Origin: Basidiobolus meristosporus CBS 931.73
Lineage: Eukaryota; Basidiobolomycota; Basidiobolomycetes; Basidiobolales; Basidiobolaceae
DNA: 55,616 nt
Assembly: GCA_002104905.1 (NCBI GenBank)
Contig: MCFE01000585.1
Coordinates: forward strand, 1 to 55,616
Reading direction: 5' to 3'
Shown: one piece after another, positions 10,288-22,192 of the stretch
Position numbering within the stretch: position 1 is the first letter of the stretch
How the letters are laid out: the number at the start of each line of letters is the position of its first letter
The notes under the pieces: generated by a model
Seen by the model: the letters and a program-made list of their open reading frames with translations, nothing else
What the model was told of the DNA's origin: nothing
Database searches by the model: none
Translations under genes and position numbers: made by a program

Positions 10288-13200
10288 AGGCATGATGCTC
10301 GTGTCATATTCCGATCAACACAAAGAGGGAAATATGACTTATCAGCCAAGTGATACGATAGAACTGCATTGGAGAAGCAAATATGTTGCTCCATCCAACC
10401 ATAATAAGTAGCAATCCCCTACCTCTAAATTCGTCAAATGGAATCTATTATAGCAATATACACTTGCGCTTTCATGCAACACCAAGTGATGTCTTCTGAT
10501 CAAATCAGTATGCAGGACATTATGCTATTTAATGAAATCAATTGCGATATTAATAAGACTTCCTCATCGACATGAACGGCTTGAAGCGACAAACACACCA
10601 ACACGAAAAATATCCATTCCTGGAATCTGAGACAACAAATCACCCAACGCTCTAATGGGAATTCCATCAGACCGATCCAATATCGAAATAATGGAATTCA
10701 AGCCGAGCCTTTTATGGGCAGCGATGATATCGCACTTGGTTGATTCCTGCCACCATGACTCAATCCCATCGGCATCTCAGACATTCCATTGAGCGAAGAC
10801 ACGGCAGAAGCGCTGTGGACGCCCGAATGCCAATGTATTTTCCTATTTACCGCTATCGCTGAGCCTTTTTTGTTTGGGAGGCAGGAAATTGGCAACGAGA
10901 TACACAGCCCATTAGATGGGTTTCAGTGCTTGCAGGTGGAGAGTCTGGCAGTGCCAGGAATATCAATCAACATGAATGGCGGATCACATTTCGGCTATTC
11001 ATAGAAAGTTCATTTAGAACCGCCATCCAGCAAAGAGTCTGACTCGGACCATGATGTCTCACCCGCGTATCCCAGCAACGCCCAAACCCTCCTCTACGTG
11101 CGGTGGGTTCCCAGCTACAGCCTAACCCTTGCTGGCCGTTCTCTAGGCCGAAGTCGCCTCTCCATAGCACCAGCAGTATGTGTCCCGACTACCTCAAAAA
11201 CTGTACCACCTGCTGGCTGATTGCATAAGAATCAAGGATCGGAGTGAATATGGATACTGGACGTGACACATGAAAAATTAGCTACCCCATCTTTCCTTGG
11301 TATTCGGCAGCATATTTTGGATATTTAGGACTAACGCTAGAGGGGGAAAATATTCTCTCTGTAGCACTGTCCATGATTTAGCCGGCGCTAATAGTCATAT
11401 GTAGCCGATATATTAAAGGTGATACTATCGCCTAATCTACCGGTTTTTTATTCACATATCATTAGTATCGGGGATATGTCCAGCGTCAGGAGATTTGCCC
11501 AATAGCCACAGTCCTGGGCAATGTGGAACAAATAGTGGACGCACTGCTTATCATTTGAACGGAGAAGATTACGCGAGTACCTTGGCCACTCGTTTATTGA
11601 CGACAGACGGGAAAAGTGCACGACGATTTTAATCATAGCTGCACCGCTTCCATGTCGATCATCACCCTGAGGAAAAGACAGGCACCTAGGCTGAGGATCA
11701 TATGAAAATGAACAGGATGTGCTATATTCAGAAGCCTTGATGATTCCGTTTGGGGTAACCCTCAAACGTTGATAGAGCAGGTATTGGAGCAGAACTACGA
11801 AGCCTTTCAGTGACAGAACTGTCGCCTATCAGTTCACTGCTCTCCTAATAATGTTGGCCAGAGATGAACGGGTTTGCTAATCAATCAGCACTAAAGAAAT
11901 CAAATCGCCATTCTCGTACAACGGAGTGATATCGTGCCTCTAGTTTGCAATATTTCTACCAAGAGCTAGCACCCACTCTCGGTTGGCTGAATGGAGCGGA
12001 TTGTTTAATACGCACATGGATTAGTCATTACTTTGGAAATAGATATCAATTCAAACGCTGTATAGCCGGATAGATGTTTTTCCGTGTGACGTGAATTCGC
12101 CAGTCTGAGAACCCTAATAATACCAGTCATGTGTGAGATATGTAGTTCTGAAGTAACCTTAATAAATCAAAAGTTGTGGGAAAGTTTACAGGAAATAGGA
12201 TCCCTTCCCCCTCTTATCGATCTAATTGGAGGGTCCACCCACTAGCGCACTCTTCCAGAACACCTGGGCAAATCGAATGACAATTATATATATAGAGTAG
12301 TCATCAACTTCCATTTGCCAACCATCTTCTACCATCTATCAGACTATGGGTTGATAGCCAATGGAAATCTCAGCATGGATGCATCTTTGTGACCACGGGC
12401 ACCGTTGGGCAGCGATAAGCTGAAGTTGTATAGAATTACCAAATCAAATTGTTCCCCGACTTCGTCAACGGTTGAATAAATCAGGGACAGTACGAATTGA
12501 AATACCGCTAGCCATTCTGTGGGCACTTCTGTCTTGCTAATTTCCACCATCAACAGTTGATATGGTGCACAATAGCAAACAGGTTTCATTTTAATTAACT
12601 TCCATATTCTCAATACTGATAGTAGAACCATCACAGCCAACGAGCAATTGATAACGAGCCTTCACCCTGCACTCACATCAGCCCTGCATACACGTAATGT
12701 GCATTGACTGTCCCCCACAAAATGTAAGCATCCGTACCTCCCTGGCTAGGAGGAAACTTGGCGGTTTCGGGACATACAACCAACAGTAAAGTCCCATAGG
12801 CACCAGGTGTGTATTTAGTCTCATTTGGACTGGCTAGAGTGGCTTGCTGTTTGGTAATTTCGATTTGTGAATGATTCTTGGATTGATTGGCAGGTATCAA
12901 CCAAGTGCTCAGCAAAATTGTCTTGGTGCTGTGACGTGGAATATCACTCATTACTATTAATAAGCGGTGATAGTGAGGACTTAATTCTATTTATGGAGTG
13001 CTCATCCTTAATCTTTAAGTTCTGGCTGAATGGCCAATTAGGCAATCGACTGCGAAATATAGTTTGAGCAAATTCCCATATGTGGCTTAGAGCATGAGCA
13101 TCCAAACCAACCAGCATTGGTCGCATACACGAAGAAACCCACACTCCAAAAGCTTATGCGGCTCATGATTTCTGATCGTGAATGATCAGATGACGCAGAG

Positions 13201-14631
13201 CGCCCATAACATCCTCCAACACCGATTTCTTCCTATTGATGGATCGATATGCGCTTGATGTTTCACCAGGCCTCTATTTAGCAATCCCCCCTTTGCCATG
13301 GAGAGTCTAGTGGGTGAAAATCTGGTAAGTCGTGCGAGATCGTATCATAACCATCTCTACTGCGAATTTAATATACAATGGCGATTTCATTGGATCAATC
13401 CATCAGCTTCCTGAAACGGATCTTTGATAACCATCACCTGACCATCCTAAATCAGCAGCAGCTAAGCATGATTGCGGTAGGGTTTTCATTCTTGTTGATA
13501 GCTCACGTTAGTCTTTTCAGATTGCATATTGTTTGGTGGAAAGTCGCCGCAATGATACATAGTTTACTACACCGTGTTTTTCCATCACACCACGGAATGC
13601 AGTTGGGTTTTTCGTGAAACATCCTTGGTTTGTAAAAAGAGCTACGATCTCCATGGAAGAGAATCCCTTTTACTCAAGTGTCTGGGATGGCCCTGAAGGT
13701 GTACCTGCTTCGGATAATTCATGCCTGAAACATGATCAGTATTCCAAAGAAACTAATTCCCTCAAAAGTCGACCATACCTGCTGCTGCCAAGAAATAGCC
13801 AAGTCGTAGCGGGTATAGCCATCTGCCATTCCTCCCGTCACCTTGGAATAATCTCGTTTGCTGGTGTTGCAGAGGTCAGTGACGGACTTGATACTACTGC
13901 ATAAGCACCCAACCTGAGTATTGTCTGTTGAAAGCCATAGCCTCAGCCATCGAAGGGTTGGTTTGAGCATTTGTCAACAATGAGTCAGGGTGAACTTCAA
14001 TCATGTGACTGATCATACGATATAGAAGCTTGATATCCTTCAGCAATCAAATCAAATCCCAGCATTGAGAACTAGGTAAGTGATCCAGAATTTCGATCAT
14101 ATCACATCCATATCAACCTATACGGTGGCGCTTCCCTTACGTGATGTTCAGTGGACTCTGGCTTAAGCATGAATGGAGTGCTGAAAAGTCACAACTACAC
14201 GCCAAATAGATACCACATATTGGACCGATCGACACAGCGTATCTCGATTGAAACATGGACTGACATCCATGTCGCATACCCTGATACATCGAGAGAATGG
14301 TATAAAACAGCCAAGAGCGGGTATCCAATGAGCAAGAGGGACGCTATCAACTGACGAATGCTCAAATTGACTTGGATAGTGGACATCACTAAGGGTGTTT
14401 TACGGGTGCAAAAACTCCATCTAATGCGAGTCAATCCGCATCAGAATGTAGTATTGTGGCTAATGATTCCGAGGAGTAGGTTCTGGGGCAGTCAACTGAG
14501 GGTTTGTTGATTATCTTAATCATGAAAACTTTCAATAAGCAATATTTTAACTAATCAGAATGTTTAGATGATCTAAACCAAACACAATATTGCAAATTTG
14601 CATGGACCGACGAAGGTTCAACATTTCCAAA
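10288..14631. other. intergenic, only weak open frames
   Basis: About 4.3 kb without a gene I can defend. Small frames exist on both strands, notably 12344-12951 (-) and 13378-13904 (+), but none carries a recognisable domain or a consistent splice model. A TATATATATAGAG motif near 12290 has no credible gene downstream. Confidence 0.45.
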
Positions 14632-15436
14632 ATGGTAAGTTTCCTGCCGCAGATTCCGTGGTCCTCCGATGGATGCTAGCATTTCTTTATGGATTCGGAA
14701 CCGAGCATCCCATTAACGATTATATAGGTTCGTGGACCTAGGAGGCATCTGAAGCGTCTTAATGCACACAAGCATTGGATGGTGGATAAGCTCACTGGTA
14801 CATACGCAGCTAGACCCTCTGCGGCCTCCACAAACCAAGAGAATCCCTTACTTTGGTCATTTTCTTGAGAAATAGATTGAAGCATGCTCTTACCAAGAAG
14901 GAGGTTCAGAGCATTTTGATGCAACGCCTTGTAAAGGTTGACGGTAAAGTTCGCACCGATACCACCTACCCCTCTGGTTTCATGGATGTTATCTCCATCG
15001 ACACAAAGTCAAGAAAGTACAGATTGGGGCGAAAGGCAACCTCTTTGTGATCACCCACGATAGCTGCACCCTTCGTTACCCCGACTCACTAGTCAAAGCC
15101 AACGACACCGTCAAACTCGACCTCGAAACTGGGAAAATGGCCGATTTCATCAAGTTTGATATTGGCGATGTTGCCATAATTACTTGTGGTCGAAACATGG
15201 ATTGTGTCAGAGTCATCACTCACCGTGAAAAGCATCATGGTGGCTTTGATATCGTGCACGTCAAGGATGCCCTGGACCATTAATTCGCTACTCGTTTGTC
15301 CAATGTGTTTGTCGTTGGTGAAAGCAATAGGCCCTGGATTAGTTTACCAAAGAATATGGGTGTCAAGCTCACTATTGCCGAGGAGCGTGATTGTAGAAGA
15401 GAGCGGCGGCTAGCTGTTTCCGCCCAAGCAAATTAA
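14632..15436 (+). pseudogene. RPS4: ribosomal protein eS4 (RPS4) pseudogene
   Basis: Similarity to small-subunit protein eS4 runs nearly end to end ([69 protein letters not shown]). The start is an ATG at 14632-14634 followed at once by a GTAAGT intron (14635-14727). The copy therefore arose at DNA level, not through mRNA. It is broken by a one-base deletion near 14820, by loss of about 30 codons plus a frame change around 15027-15047 (the KGRFAVHRI region is gone), and by a TAA at 15281-15283 inside DALDH-FATRL. A functional eS4 must exist elsewhere. Single-base lesions could be assembly errors, but the large deletion cannot easily be. Confidence 0.85.
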
Positions 15437-15608
15437 TTAATTACATTAATGTTTCGATAATATTGATTCTCCGCAATAAAATAATTTAGTCAATATCAGT
15501 CATTTGCACCGCAATCCCATATGATCGCACAGCCATCGAAGGGTTTTGGTGAAATCGATGAATATTTTGTTGATGTTGCAAGGTGTCTGATCATCATTTC
15601 TTGCTTCT

Positions 15609-17111
15609 ATGTGTGACACTTTTTCATATCAACTTCCCACTGGTGGTGAGAGAAGTATTCTTAATGTATTCGACTTCGACAATACGCTATTCCGCTCGCC
15701 AACACCTAATCCAAAGCTATGGGAGTCCTCTCTAATCGGCCCCTTGACCGCTTTTCAGCAAGTAAACAATGGTTGGTGGCATGATCTGCGGAGTTTGCAA
15801 CTGGGCGAGGAAGTAGAGAAACAAGGCTGGAAGGATTGGTGGATTGAGCCTATTGTCGGTATTTATTTGCTTGAAAAACGAGTTTCCCTAACTAAGCGGT
15901 TAATTCACTCATAGGTTGACAAAGTTCGGCAGTCAATGAGCGAACCTCACAATTTCACAGTTCTGTTAACCGGAAGAGTGAAAGACATATTTGAGCAACA
16001 GATCTTATCTATGGTAACTTCCAAAGGTCTATCGTTTGATTTGGTCATTCTGAAGCCACCTATCAACTACGAATCTGTACGGTTAACTGGTGAAGAGACC
16101 CATTCTACCACCAGCTTCAAAAAGTCTGTGATTGAGAACATTGTTGAACAGAACCCCAGCATAAAGGAAGTGTACATGTGGGAGGATCGACCGGCCCATG
16201 TTCTGAAATTCCAAGCAGCTATATCTGAACTGCTTGCTAGCGGAAGAATCGAAAATGGTGCGGTAATACAGGTCATAGAGCCTCCATCGCATATGCCCGA
16301 AGCTATTGAAAAAAGTCGAGTGTCTGAGATGGTGAAGGAGCACAACGAATTTGTAGACAGATGGTTCAAGCTATACGGCGATAAGCGCCCACCAGCTAAA
16401 GAGCTGGTACCAAGAAAAATGGAGTTGATAACATTTGTAAAATACACCGGTGTATTCTTTTCCGAGGACAGCACCAATCTCTTGTTGAGTCAGCTCTCAC
16501 CTCCTTTCGGGGCAGAGGTCGACACATCGGGCTGGACGACTTCTGCAAACCATGTTACCATGTGCTTGCTAAGATGCTCGGAGTCGATGTTAGATGAATG
16601 TGGAGGTTTGGGAGCATCGGTTTTTGTGAAGATCGTGGCCGTTGGGCAATATAGAAATCGAATCTGGGCGCTAAAGGTAGTCGAGGCCACCATGGATGAT
16701 GTACGCTCGAACAACATACAGCTGCATGGCCAGGAGAATATCGGCCACTTGGTATCAACGAACCCGGTACCTCACATCACCATTGCATATGACCAAACGC
16801 AAGGTGCCAAGGCACTCGAGAGCAACCTGATCACTGACTGGCAGGAGCTACCGCCCAGCAAACAGTATGTGCTTCGAGGAGTCATTATGGAAAAGCTAAT
16901 TACAGGCGTCAAGAAACGACCACCTCCGCCCCCACCCCCAAAGGCTGCGGTAAGCCTTGGCGCCCTGATCAAGCAGCACCGACCAGAGCTCAAGGGGCCA
17001 GAAATCGGCAATCTGGTCAAGTATGTACAAACCCGCATGGTGGAATCCAACATTTTGAATTCCATAGAGAATTCCGAGGAAATCACCTCGTTAATCGTCA
17101 ATGCGCCCTGA
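15609..17111 (+). CDS. HAD-family 'Swiss Army Knife' RNA-repair-like protein with C-terminal 2H-like domain
   Basis: Two exons (15609-15854, 15915-17111) with a 60-nt GTCGGT..AG intron; spliced length 480 aa. The N-terminal HAD domain shows motif I DFDNTLF (D22, D24), motif II in VLLTGR (T101) and motif IV MWEDR (E172, D173). With the WWxxPI..VRQSM segment this matches the fungal HAD_SAK_1 family. The second half contains two HxT motifs, NHVTMCL (H295) and PHITIAYD (H369), about 74 residues apart. This is the signature of 2H phosphoesterases, which act on cyclic phosphate RNA ends. A polyproline run (about 406-414) leads to a C-terminal tail. The RNA end-processing role is inferred from the family. 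The 3' end is convergent with RPS14, about 108 bp apart. Confidence 0.85.
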
Positions 17112-17219
17112 ATGCCCGCGGCGCCAACAAAGCTAATAAAGGCCATTCTTCGTTCTGATAGGAAGTCTTCGATTCTTTTATTTTATAGTGGATGAATATA
17201 GAACATACAGAAGCGATGC

Positions 17220-17743
17220 TTACAAACGACGACCACGGCGACCACCCTTTCTACGAGTGCTATCGGTGGGGATGGGGGTAACATCCTCAATACGGCCGAT
17301 TCTCATACCAGCTCTGGCCAAGGCACGGAGTGCAGATTGAGCACCAGGACCAGGGGTCTTGGGGCCGTTGCCACCGGTAGCACGGATCTTGATGTGAAGA
17401 GCAGTGATGCCGAGTTCCTTGCAACGGACAGCGACGTCTTGGGCGGCCAACATGGCGGCGTAAGGAGAAGACTCATCACGATCAGCCTTAACCTTCATAC
17501 CACCGGTGACACGAACCATGGTTTCGCGGCCGGTCAAATCAGTGACGTGGACGAAGGTGTCGTTGAAAGAGGCGAAGATGTGGGCAACGCCGAAGACAAG
17601 CTCGCCTTCGCGAACCTGGGGGCCAAGAGAAACGGTTTCCTGAGCCTTAGTGACTTTTCCGGCTTTCTTAGACTACACATAGAACATAGCGGTGAGTCGG
17701 AAGTGTGCTCGACCAAAGATTACCCGAACAACAAACATACCAT
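17220..17743 (-). CDS. RPS14: 40S ribosomal protein uS11 (S14)
   Basis: Component of the 40S platform. Exon 1 is only the ATG (17743-17741). A 68-nt GTATGT..TAG intron (17740-17673) follows, and exon 2 (17672-17220) begins [17 protein letters not shown]. The total is 151 aa, the normal length. Family hallmarks seen: [57 protein letters not shown], and the basic C-terminus [10 protein letters not shown]. It is transcribed divergently from RPS28 across about 400 bp, consistent with coordinated ribosomal-protein expression. Confidence 0.97.
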
Positions 17744-18146
17744 TCTGAAATATGGACGGATGGAAGGTCAAGCCTGACGATGGATTCGGCCAAAAATGTA
17801 AGAGGAAGCAGGAATCGAGCAAATCCAGTGTTGTTAAGCAGTCGGCCAGATCTGCGACAGGGGACTCGTAAAAAAAGAAATCCAGAATCGCATCAGCATC
17901 AATCGCTGCAATGTTGGGCAATCGTGCTGATTTCAACTGGCTGGGCACACTTTGGTGTGGAGATGCCCGTTCACAGGCGTGAGGAGTTGTGATTGACGGA
18001 TCAGTGAAAAAATTTGATTTCTATCGGTCGATGGCTACCAGGGGTCGTTCGGAAATCCCAATCATGGTCGAATAAAATAAGTTAGCCAAGTGCAGGAAAC
18101 GTCCTTTTTCTCGTTACCGCCTAAGTCGCAGCACGGTCTATCCACA
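17744..18146. promoter_or_regulatory. shared divergent promoter of RPS14 and RPS28
   Basis: 403 bp separate the two start codons, which point away from each other. The region must hold both ribosomal-protein promoters. No clear TATA box is seen on either side. A pyrimidine-rich TCCTTTTTCTCG stretch precedes RPS28. Specific factor sites cannot be assigned by eye. Confidence 0.6.
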
Positions 18147-18408
18147 ATGGTCAGTGTCTCATCCATTTACATACCACTAGCATGCCAGCCAAGTAACATC
18201 ATTGCAGGAAAAACAAGCCCCCGTTAAGCACGCCAAGGTTATCAAGGTTCTCGGCCGTACCGGCTCCCGTGGTGGTGTCACTCAAGTTCGTGTTGAATTC
18301 ATGGACGATACCTCTCGCTCTATCATCCGTAACGTCAAGGGCCCCGTCCGTGAAAACGACATCTTGGTTCTCATGGAATCCGAGCGTGAAGCCAGACGTC
18401 TTCGTTAA
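18147..18408 (+). CDS. RPS28: 40S ribosomal protein eS28
   Basis: Exon 1 is only the ATG (18147-18149). A 58-nt GTCAGT..CAG intron follows (18150-18207). Exon 2 (18208-18408) encodes the rest, 67 aa in all, the exact length of the yeast protein. The conserved core [20 protein letters not shown] and the C-terminal [10 protein letters not shown] are present. It binds the 40S head near the mRNA exit. Confidence 0.97.
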
Positions 18409-18997
18409 GAAGCTACTTCATTTCGACTGAACAGGTCTTCTGAAGGCCTACACTGAAATACATGTCAATAAAAGTAACGGACGCCCTTTAGTGCTGTCTT
18501 CTACTTGAATCCCTAGTTTCTATTGCTTCGCCAGGCACCGGCTTGAGTTTTGGATGGATGGCGGGTGTGTTTAATAGACGATCGGGCAAACGCATGCCCA
18601 TGTTGTCGTTGGCAGCATGCCGATGGTAAGCGCAGCCAGTGGGAATAAGATTGTGCAGTGAGGTTGAATGCTTGCACCCGTACATCATTACACAATGAAT
18701 ACCATGTGTTCTCGTGATCCAACGTTAAATATAGGGTGAATGTGTGCTGGAATGATGAATGGCGAAGTCGTAATAATCAATGATCTAGATCAAATCGATG
18801 TTCAGAATAGTTTCATCTGACCAACCATAAATTCGCAGTCAAGCCAAAGCTAAATTAACAGTACATTTGATAAACGGTGGATTTAGCAAGAGTGAGAAAT
18901 ACTGCAATGCTATTAAGTTTCCACTCTAATAGCCCTCTTTAACCTTTATCTATACCAGCCCTACTTACTCTACATACTGCCATCTTGGTTGTTAGCA
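18409..18997. other. intergenic between RPS28 and HSV2
   Basis: This holds the RPS28 3' flank with an AATAAA motif near 18468 and the HSV2 promoter, which ends in a pyrimidine-rich leader before ATG 18998. Nothing else is recognised. Confidence 0.5.
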
Positions 18998-20831
18998 ATG
19001 AACTTAAGCCGCCCTTCTCCCTCCTCCTCTCCTACAGACGCACCTAATCTACTCTATGCTGGCTTCAATCAGGACTACGGTTGCTTTGCTGTTGGTTTGA
19101 AAAACGGGTTTCGCATCTACAACTGTGATCCACTGAAGGAAAAAATGAGAAAAGGTACGTATTAGTGGATCTTCTTCATTGAGTATTTCAGCGATAAACT
19201 ATTGGCCAGAATTTGACGATGGTGGCCTGGGGATTGTGGAGATGCTCTTTCGGTGTAATTACTTGGCCCTGGTTGGAGGCGGAAAGAATCCAAAATACTC
19301 ACCCAACAAAGTCATAATATGGGACGATTTGAAAGGGAAGGGGATAATCGAGCTGGAATTTCGCAGTGAGGTGAAAAATGTCAAACTTCGTAGAGACAGG
19401 TATTGACTCTCTTCAGGGGATGTCTGCGTTCCTCGCTAATACGTAGCTCAACAAATAGAATCGTTATCGTCCTGGGGAATAAAGTATTCGTGTATACTTT
19501 CAGCGCTTCGCCACAAAAGCTCCAAGTATATGAGACAACGGACAACGAGAAAGGTATTGCCAGTCTACTCGCTTCACGTATTCGTCGGTTCAGTTTCTCA
19601 CACCTGTTGCCAGGGTTGGCCGCATTATCGCCTAACCCCAACTCCTCCATCCTTGCTTTTCCTGGACGTCAACCTGGGTATGTGCAAATAGTGGATTTGA
19701 ACACTTTGGTTCCGACCACCATTTCGACCGTATTACCAGGATCCTCCGGTGGGCAATCTTCTCCCGGAAAGATGCATAATCCTTCGACTAACCATAGAAA
19801 TTCTGTATCCTCTCCTCATACGACACCCAACTTATCTAACAACCAGTCTGTTAAATTTGGATCCCCGAAGATCTCCAGGTCCTCTACTGCCACATCACAC
19901 AACACCACTACCAGCACTCTCACCTCCAATGTCAGTATCATTGCTGCGCATACAACTACTCTGAGCTGTTTAGCTATAAGCATGGACGGAACAAAAGTAG
20001 CCACTGCTAGTGTCAAGGTAATAGTAGCGTGCATGCATATTATAGCCACCCACCACAAAATACTCAAATCCTTTCCAGGGAACGTTGATCCGCGTTTTCG
20101 ACTCCTCGTCGGGAAAGCTGCTCAACGAGCTAAGACGAGGGTTTGACAGAGCAGAGATATACAGGTTGGGACAATCAAATTAGGCTCAGTCCTATCCATT
20201 ACTCATTGCGGTGTCACACGTGTAGCATTGCTTTCAGCCATGACGGGACTCGACTGTGTGTGTCATCGGACAAAGGAACCGTCCACATCTTCAACCTTGA
20301 GTTTGATTTTGACTCTATTGAAAAGGCCGAAGGCAACATATCACCATACTATGGGATGCTCAGTATTCGGTAAAGCTTGCAAGAGCGTATACTTATTTAC
20401 GAATGTAAGCATTTACTAATCCGCGACAACTGTAGAGATCCCATATCACATACTTCCTCCACTGGAAACCGATTGTCTAGGTAAGATGAGGATTTGTTGT
20501 ATTCACTGAGCCCAGGAAGTTAACAAAGACCTTTACCAGCCTCTCGTTCATGAAAGACCTACTTCCCAAATACTTCTCCTCTGAGTGGAGCTTCGCGCAT
20601 TTCCATGTTGCCACAGAAGGGCGTTGCATCTGCGGCTTTGGATCCGAGAAGAATACAATAATTGGTAAGGACAGAACGAGCCTCACCATGGCCAATCGAC
20701 TCTAATCCTTTCTTTTCACAGCTATTTGTGCTGATGGAAGCTGCTATAAATTCTCATTTGATCTTCGCAAGGGTGGAGAGTGTGTGCGAGAATCATACAT
20801 CAAATTCTTAAAGAGAATCGAGGAGGATTAG
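18998..20831 (+). CDS. HSV2: PROPPIN WD40 protein, HSV2/WIPI3 type
   Basis: Nine exons: 18998-19154, 19210-19399, 19459-19553, 19614-20017, 20079-20164, 20226-20369, 20436-20480, 20540-20664, 20722-20831. All eight introns are 55-66 nt GT..AG, and the spliced frame is open for 451 aa. Hallmarks of the WIPI3/HSV2 branch are seen: [38 protein letters not shown], the phosphoinositide-binding LRRG at about 300-303, [24 protein letters not shown] and [10 protein letters not shown]. Known family role: a seven-bladed propeller that binds PI3P/PI(3,5)P2 on endosomal or vacuolar membranes in autophagy. Unusual: a Ser/Thr/Asn-rich insert of about 80 residues (about 177-255) between middle blades. Confidence 0.95.
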
Positions 20832-22192
20832 TAATAAAGCCTATGTAAAGCAATCAGGATACACGTAGGATTCTTTCCGCGAAGGATGATAGGAGATTCC
20901 TAGTTGAGGGTAATCATAGAACCCACTGTACATTCATTTATGGTGGGTAATCGATGTGTTCCTACTCAAAAACTGGTGAGTTAAGCAAGGCACTAGTTGA
21001 TGCCAGAGTTGCCTCTTTTCTAAGAATATCTGCGAATCTCTTAGATACATGTTTCCTTGATTCTGGTGATGATAGGAAAGGTGCAAACCTCTGAGGCAGC
21101 AACTCAATCAAAATATGTTTAGCATGAAGCATACTTGCTACATGCCACAATAGAAACCAATCAATATATTCTGATTGGAGCTACCAACTAGAAAGATGCT
21201 TTCATAACACTGAAGTTTTCAGGGTTAAGAGAAGGTGGCAATATGCACTGAGGCTTCAATCTGAATGATCCCATATGTGCGATGTCACCTTTGGTATTAT
21301 CATATCATATTCTTTCTGAATTGCTGGCTAACAAGCACCAAGGTTTAAAATTGTGGTCTCTAAAAATATCCCACCTTCTGGAGATGTCATAAGACACACC
21401 AGGAATGGGCTCCATTCGTTAATTCTATCGAAATTTTCCATGCTTGAGTACCAACAAACTGCCCTATTGAACGACCATGTCAGATCAAAAAATCCATACG
21501 GTAGATGCTCCCATTGTCTGCAAGCAAGGGGATGTAAGCGGGACCTGAACAACACAAAGCTCTTATAGGCATAGCAAATGCACATGCAAAAGCTATCGCA
21601 TTGGGATTCACATGGCCACCTGGTAGCCTATCATTGTATGAGTCTGACGGTTTCCTAAAGATGGTCACCTGTCTCACCAAATAAATAGACCGAGACACAG
21701 TCTCAAACATATCAAACATGGGACCCAACTTCATTATTTCCATGAGCTCTGCCGGGATTTCTCGATCGGTCGGTAGTACGAAGTAGAGACAAGCCAACAC
21801 GTACGATGATTCAAAATGGAAATATTTTCTACCAGTGGACCATATAGTGTGTAGGGTTTATTTTGGGAGAACACTGACTTGTGATGGAGAGATTCCCAGC
21901 AGCGAATTCGTGCTAGCAAGGCTCGGGCCACGGAAATGCCAACCATGGTAGTAAGTGATGGAGAATGTGGTGTATATGTACAATCAAGCTCATTGGGAAA
22001 TTTCACTTCGACATGGCACAGCGAGAAAACCAATGCACTGATTAGAATTTATACAGGAAATGATCAAGATGGTTCAGACCGACTTCGTAGTAGAGCCCCA
22101 ATCTTAAAGAAATATGCCCACTTGGGTGACGAATGTTCAATCCAGTCAAGAGAAATGCTGGCTTGGGAGTATGGGCGGATCTATGGACTATC
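20832..22192. other. intergenic
   Basis: HSV2 terminator region (AATAAA near 20834) followed by about 1.3 kb with only short, domain-free frames, ending in the BTB 1 3' flank. Confidence 0.5.

Noticed and set aside
11448-11765. 105-codon minus-strand frame
   Set aside because: It starts with TTG, not ATG. No motif and no adjacent exon could be found.
12344-12951. Two adjacent minus-strand frames (92 and 98 codons) that look moderately protein-like, with a GTGAGT near their boundary
   Set aside because: The 61-nt candidate intron leads into a stop, and other splice choices are forced. No domain recognised.
13378-13904. Two overlapping plus-strand frames, the first with a hydrophobic segment
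   Set aside because: They are in different frames with no supporting splice sites, and no similarity is recognised.
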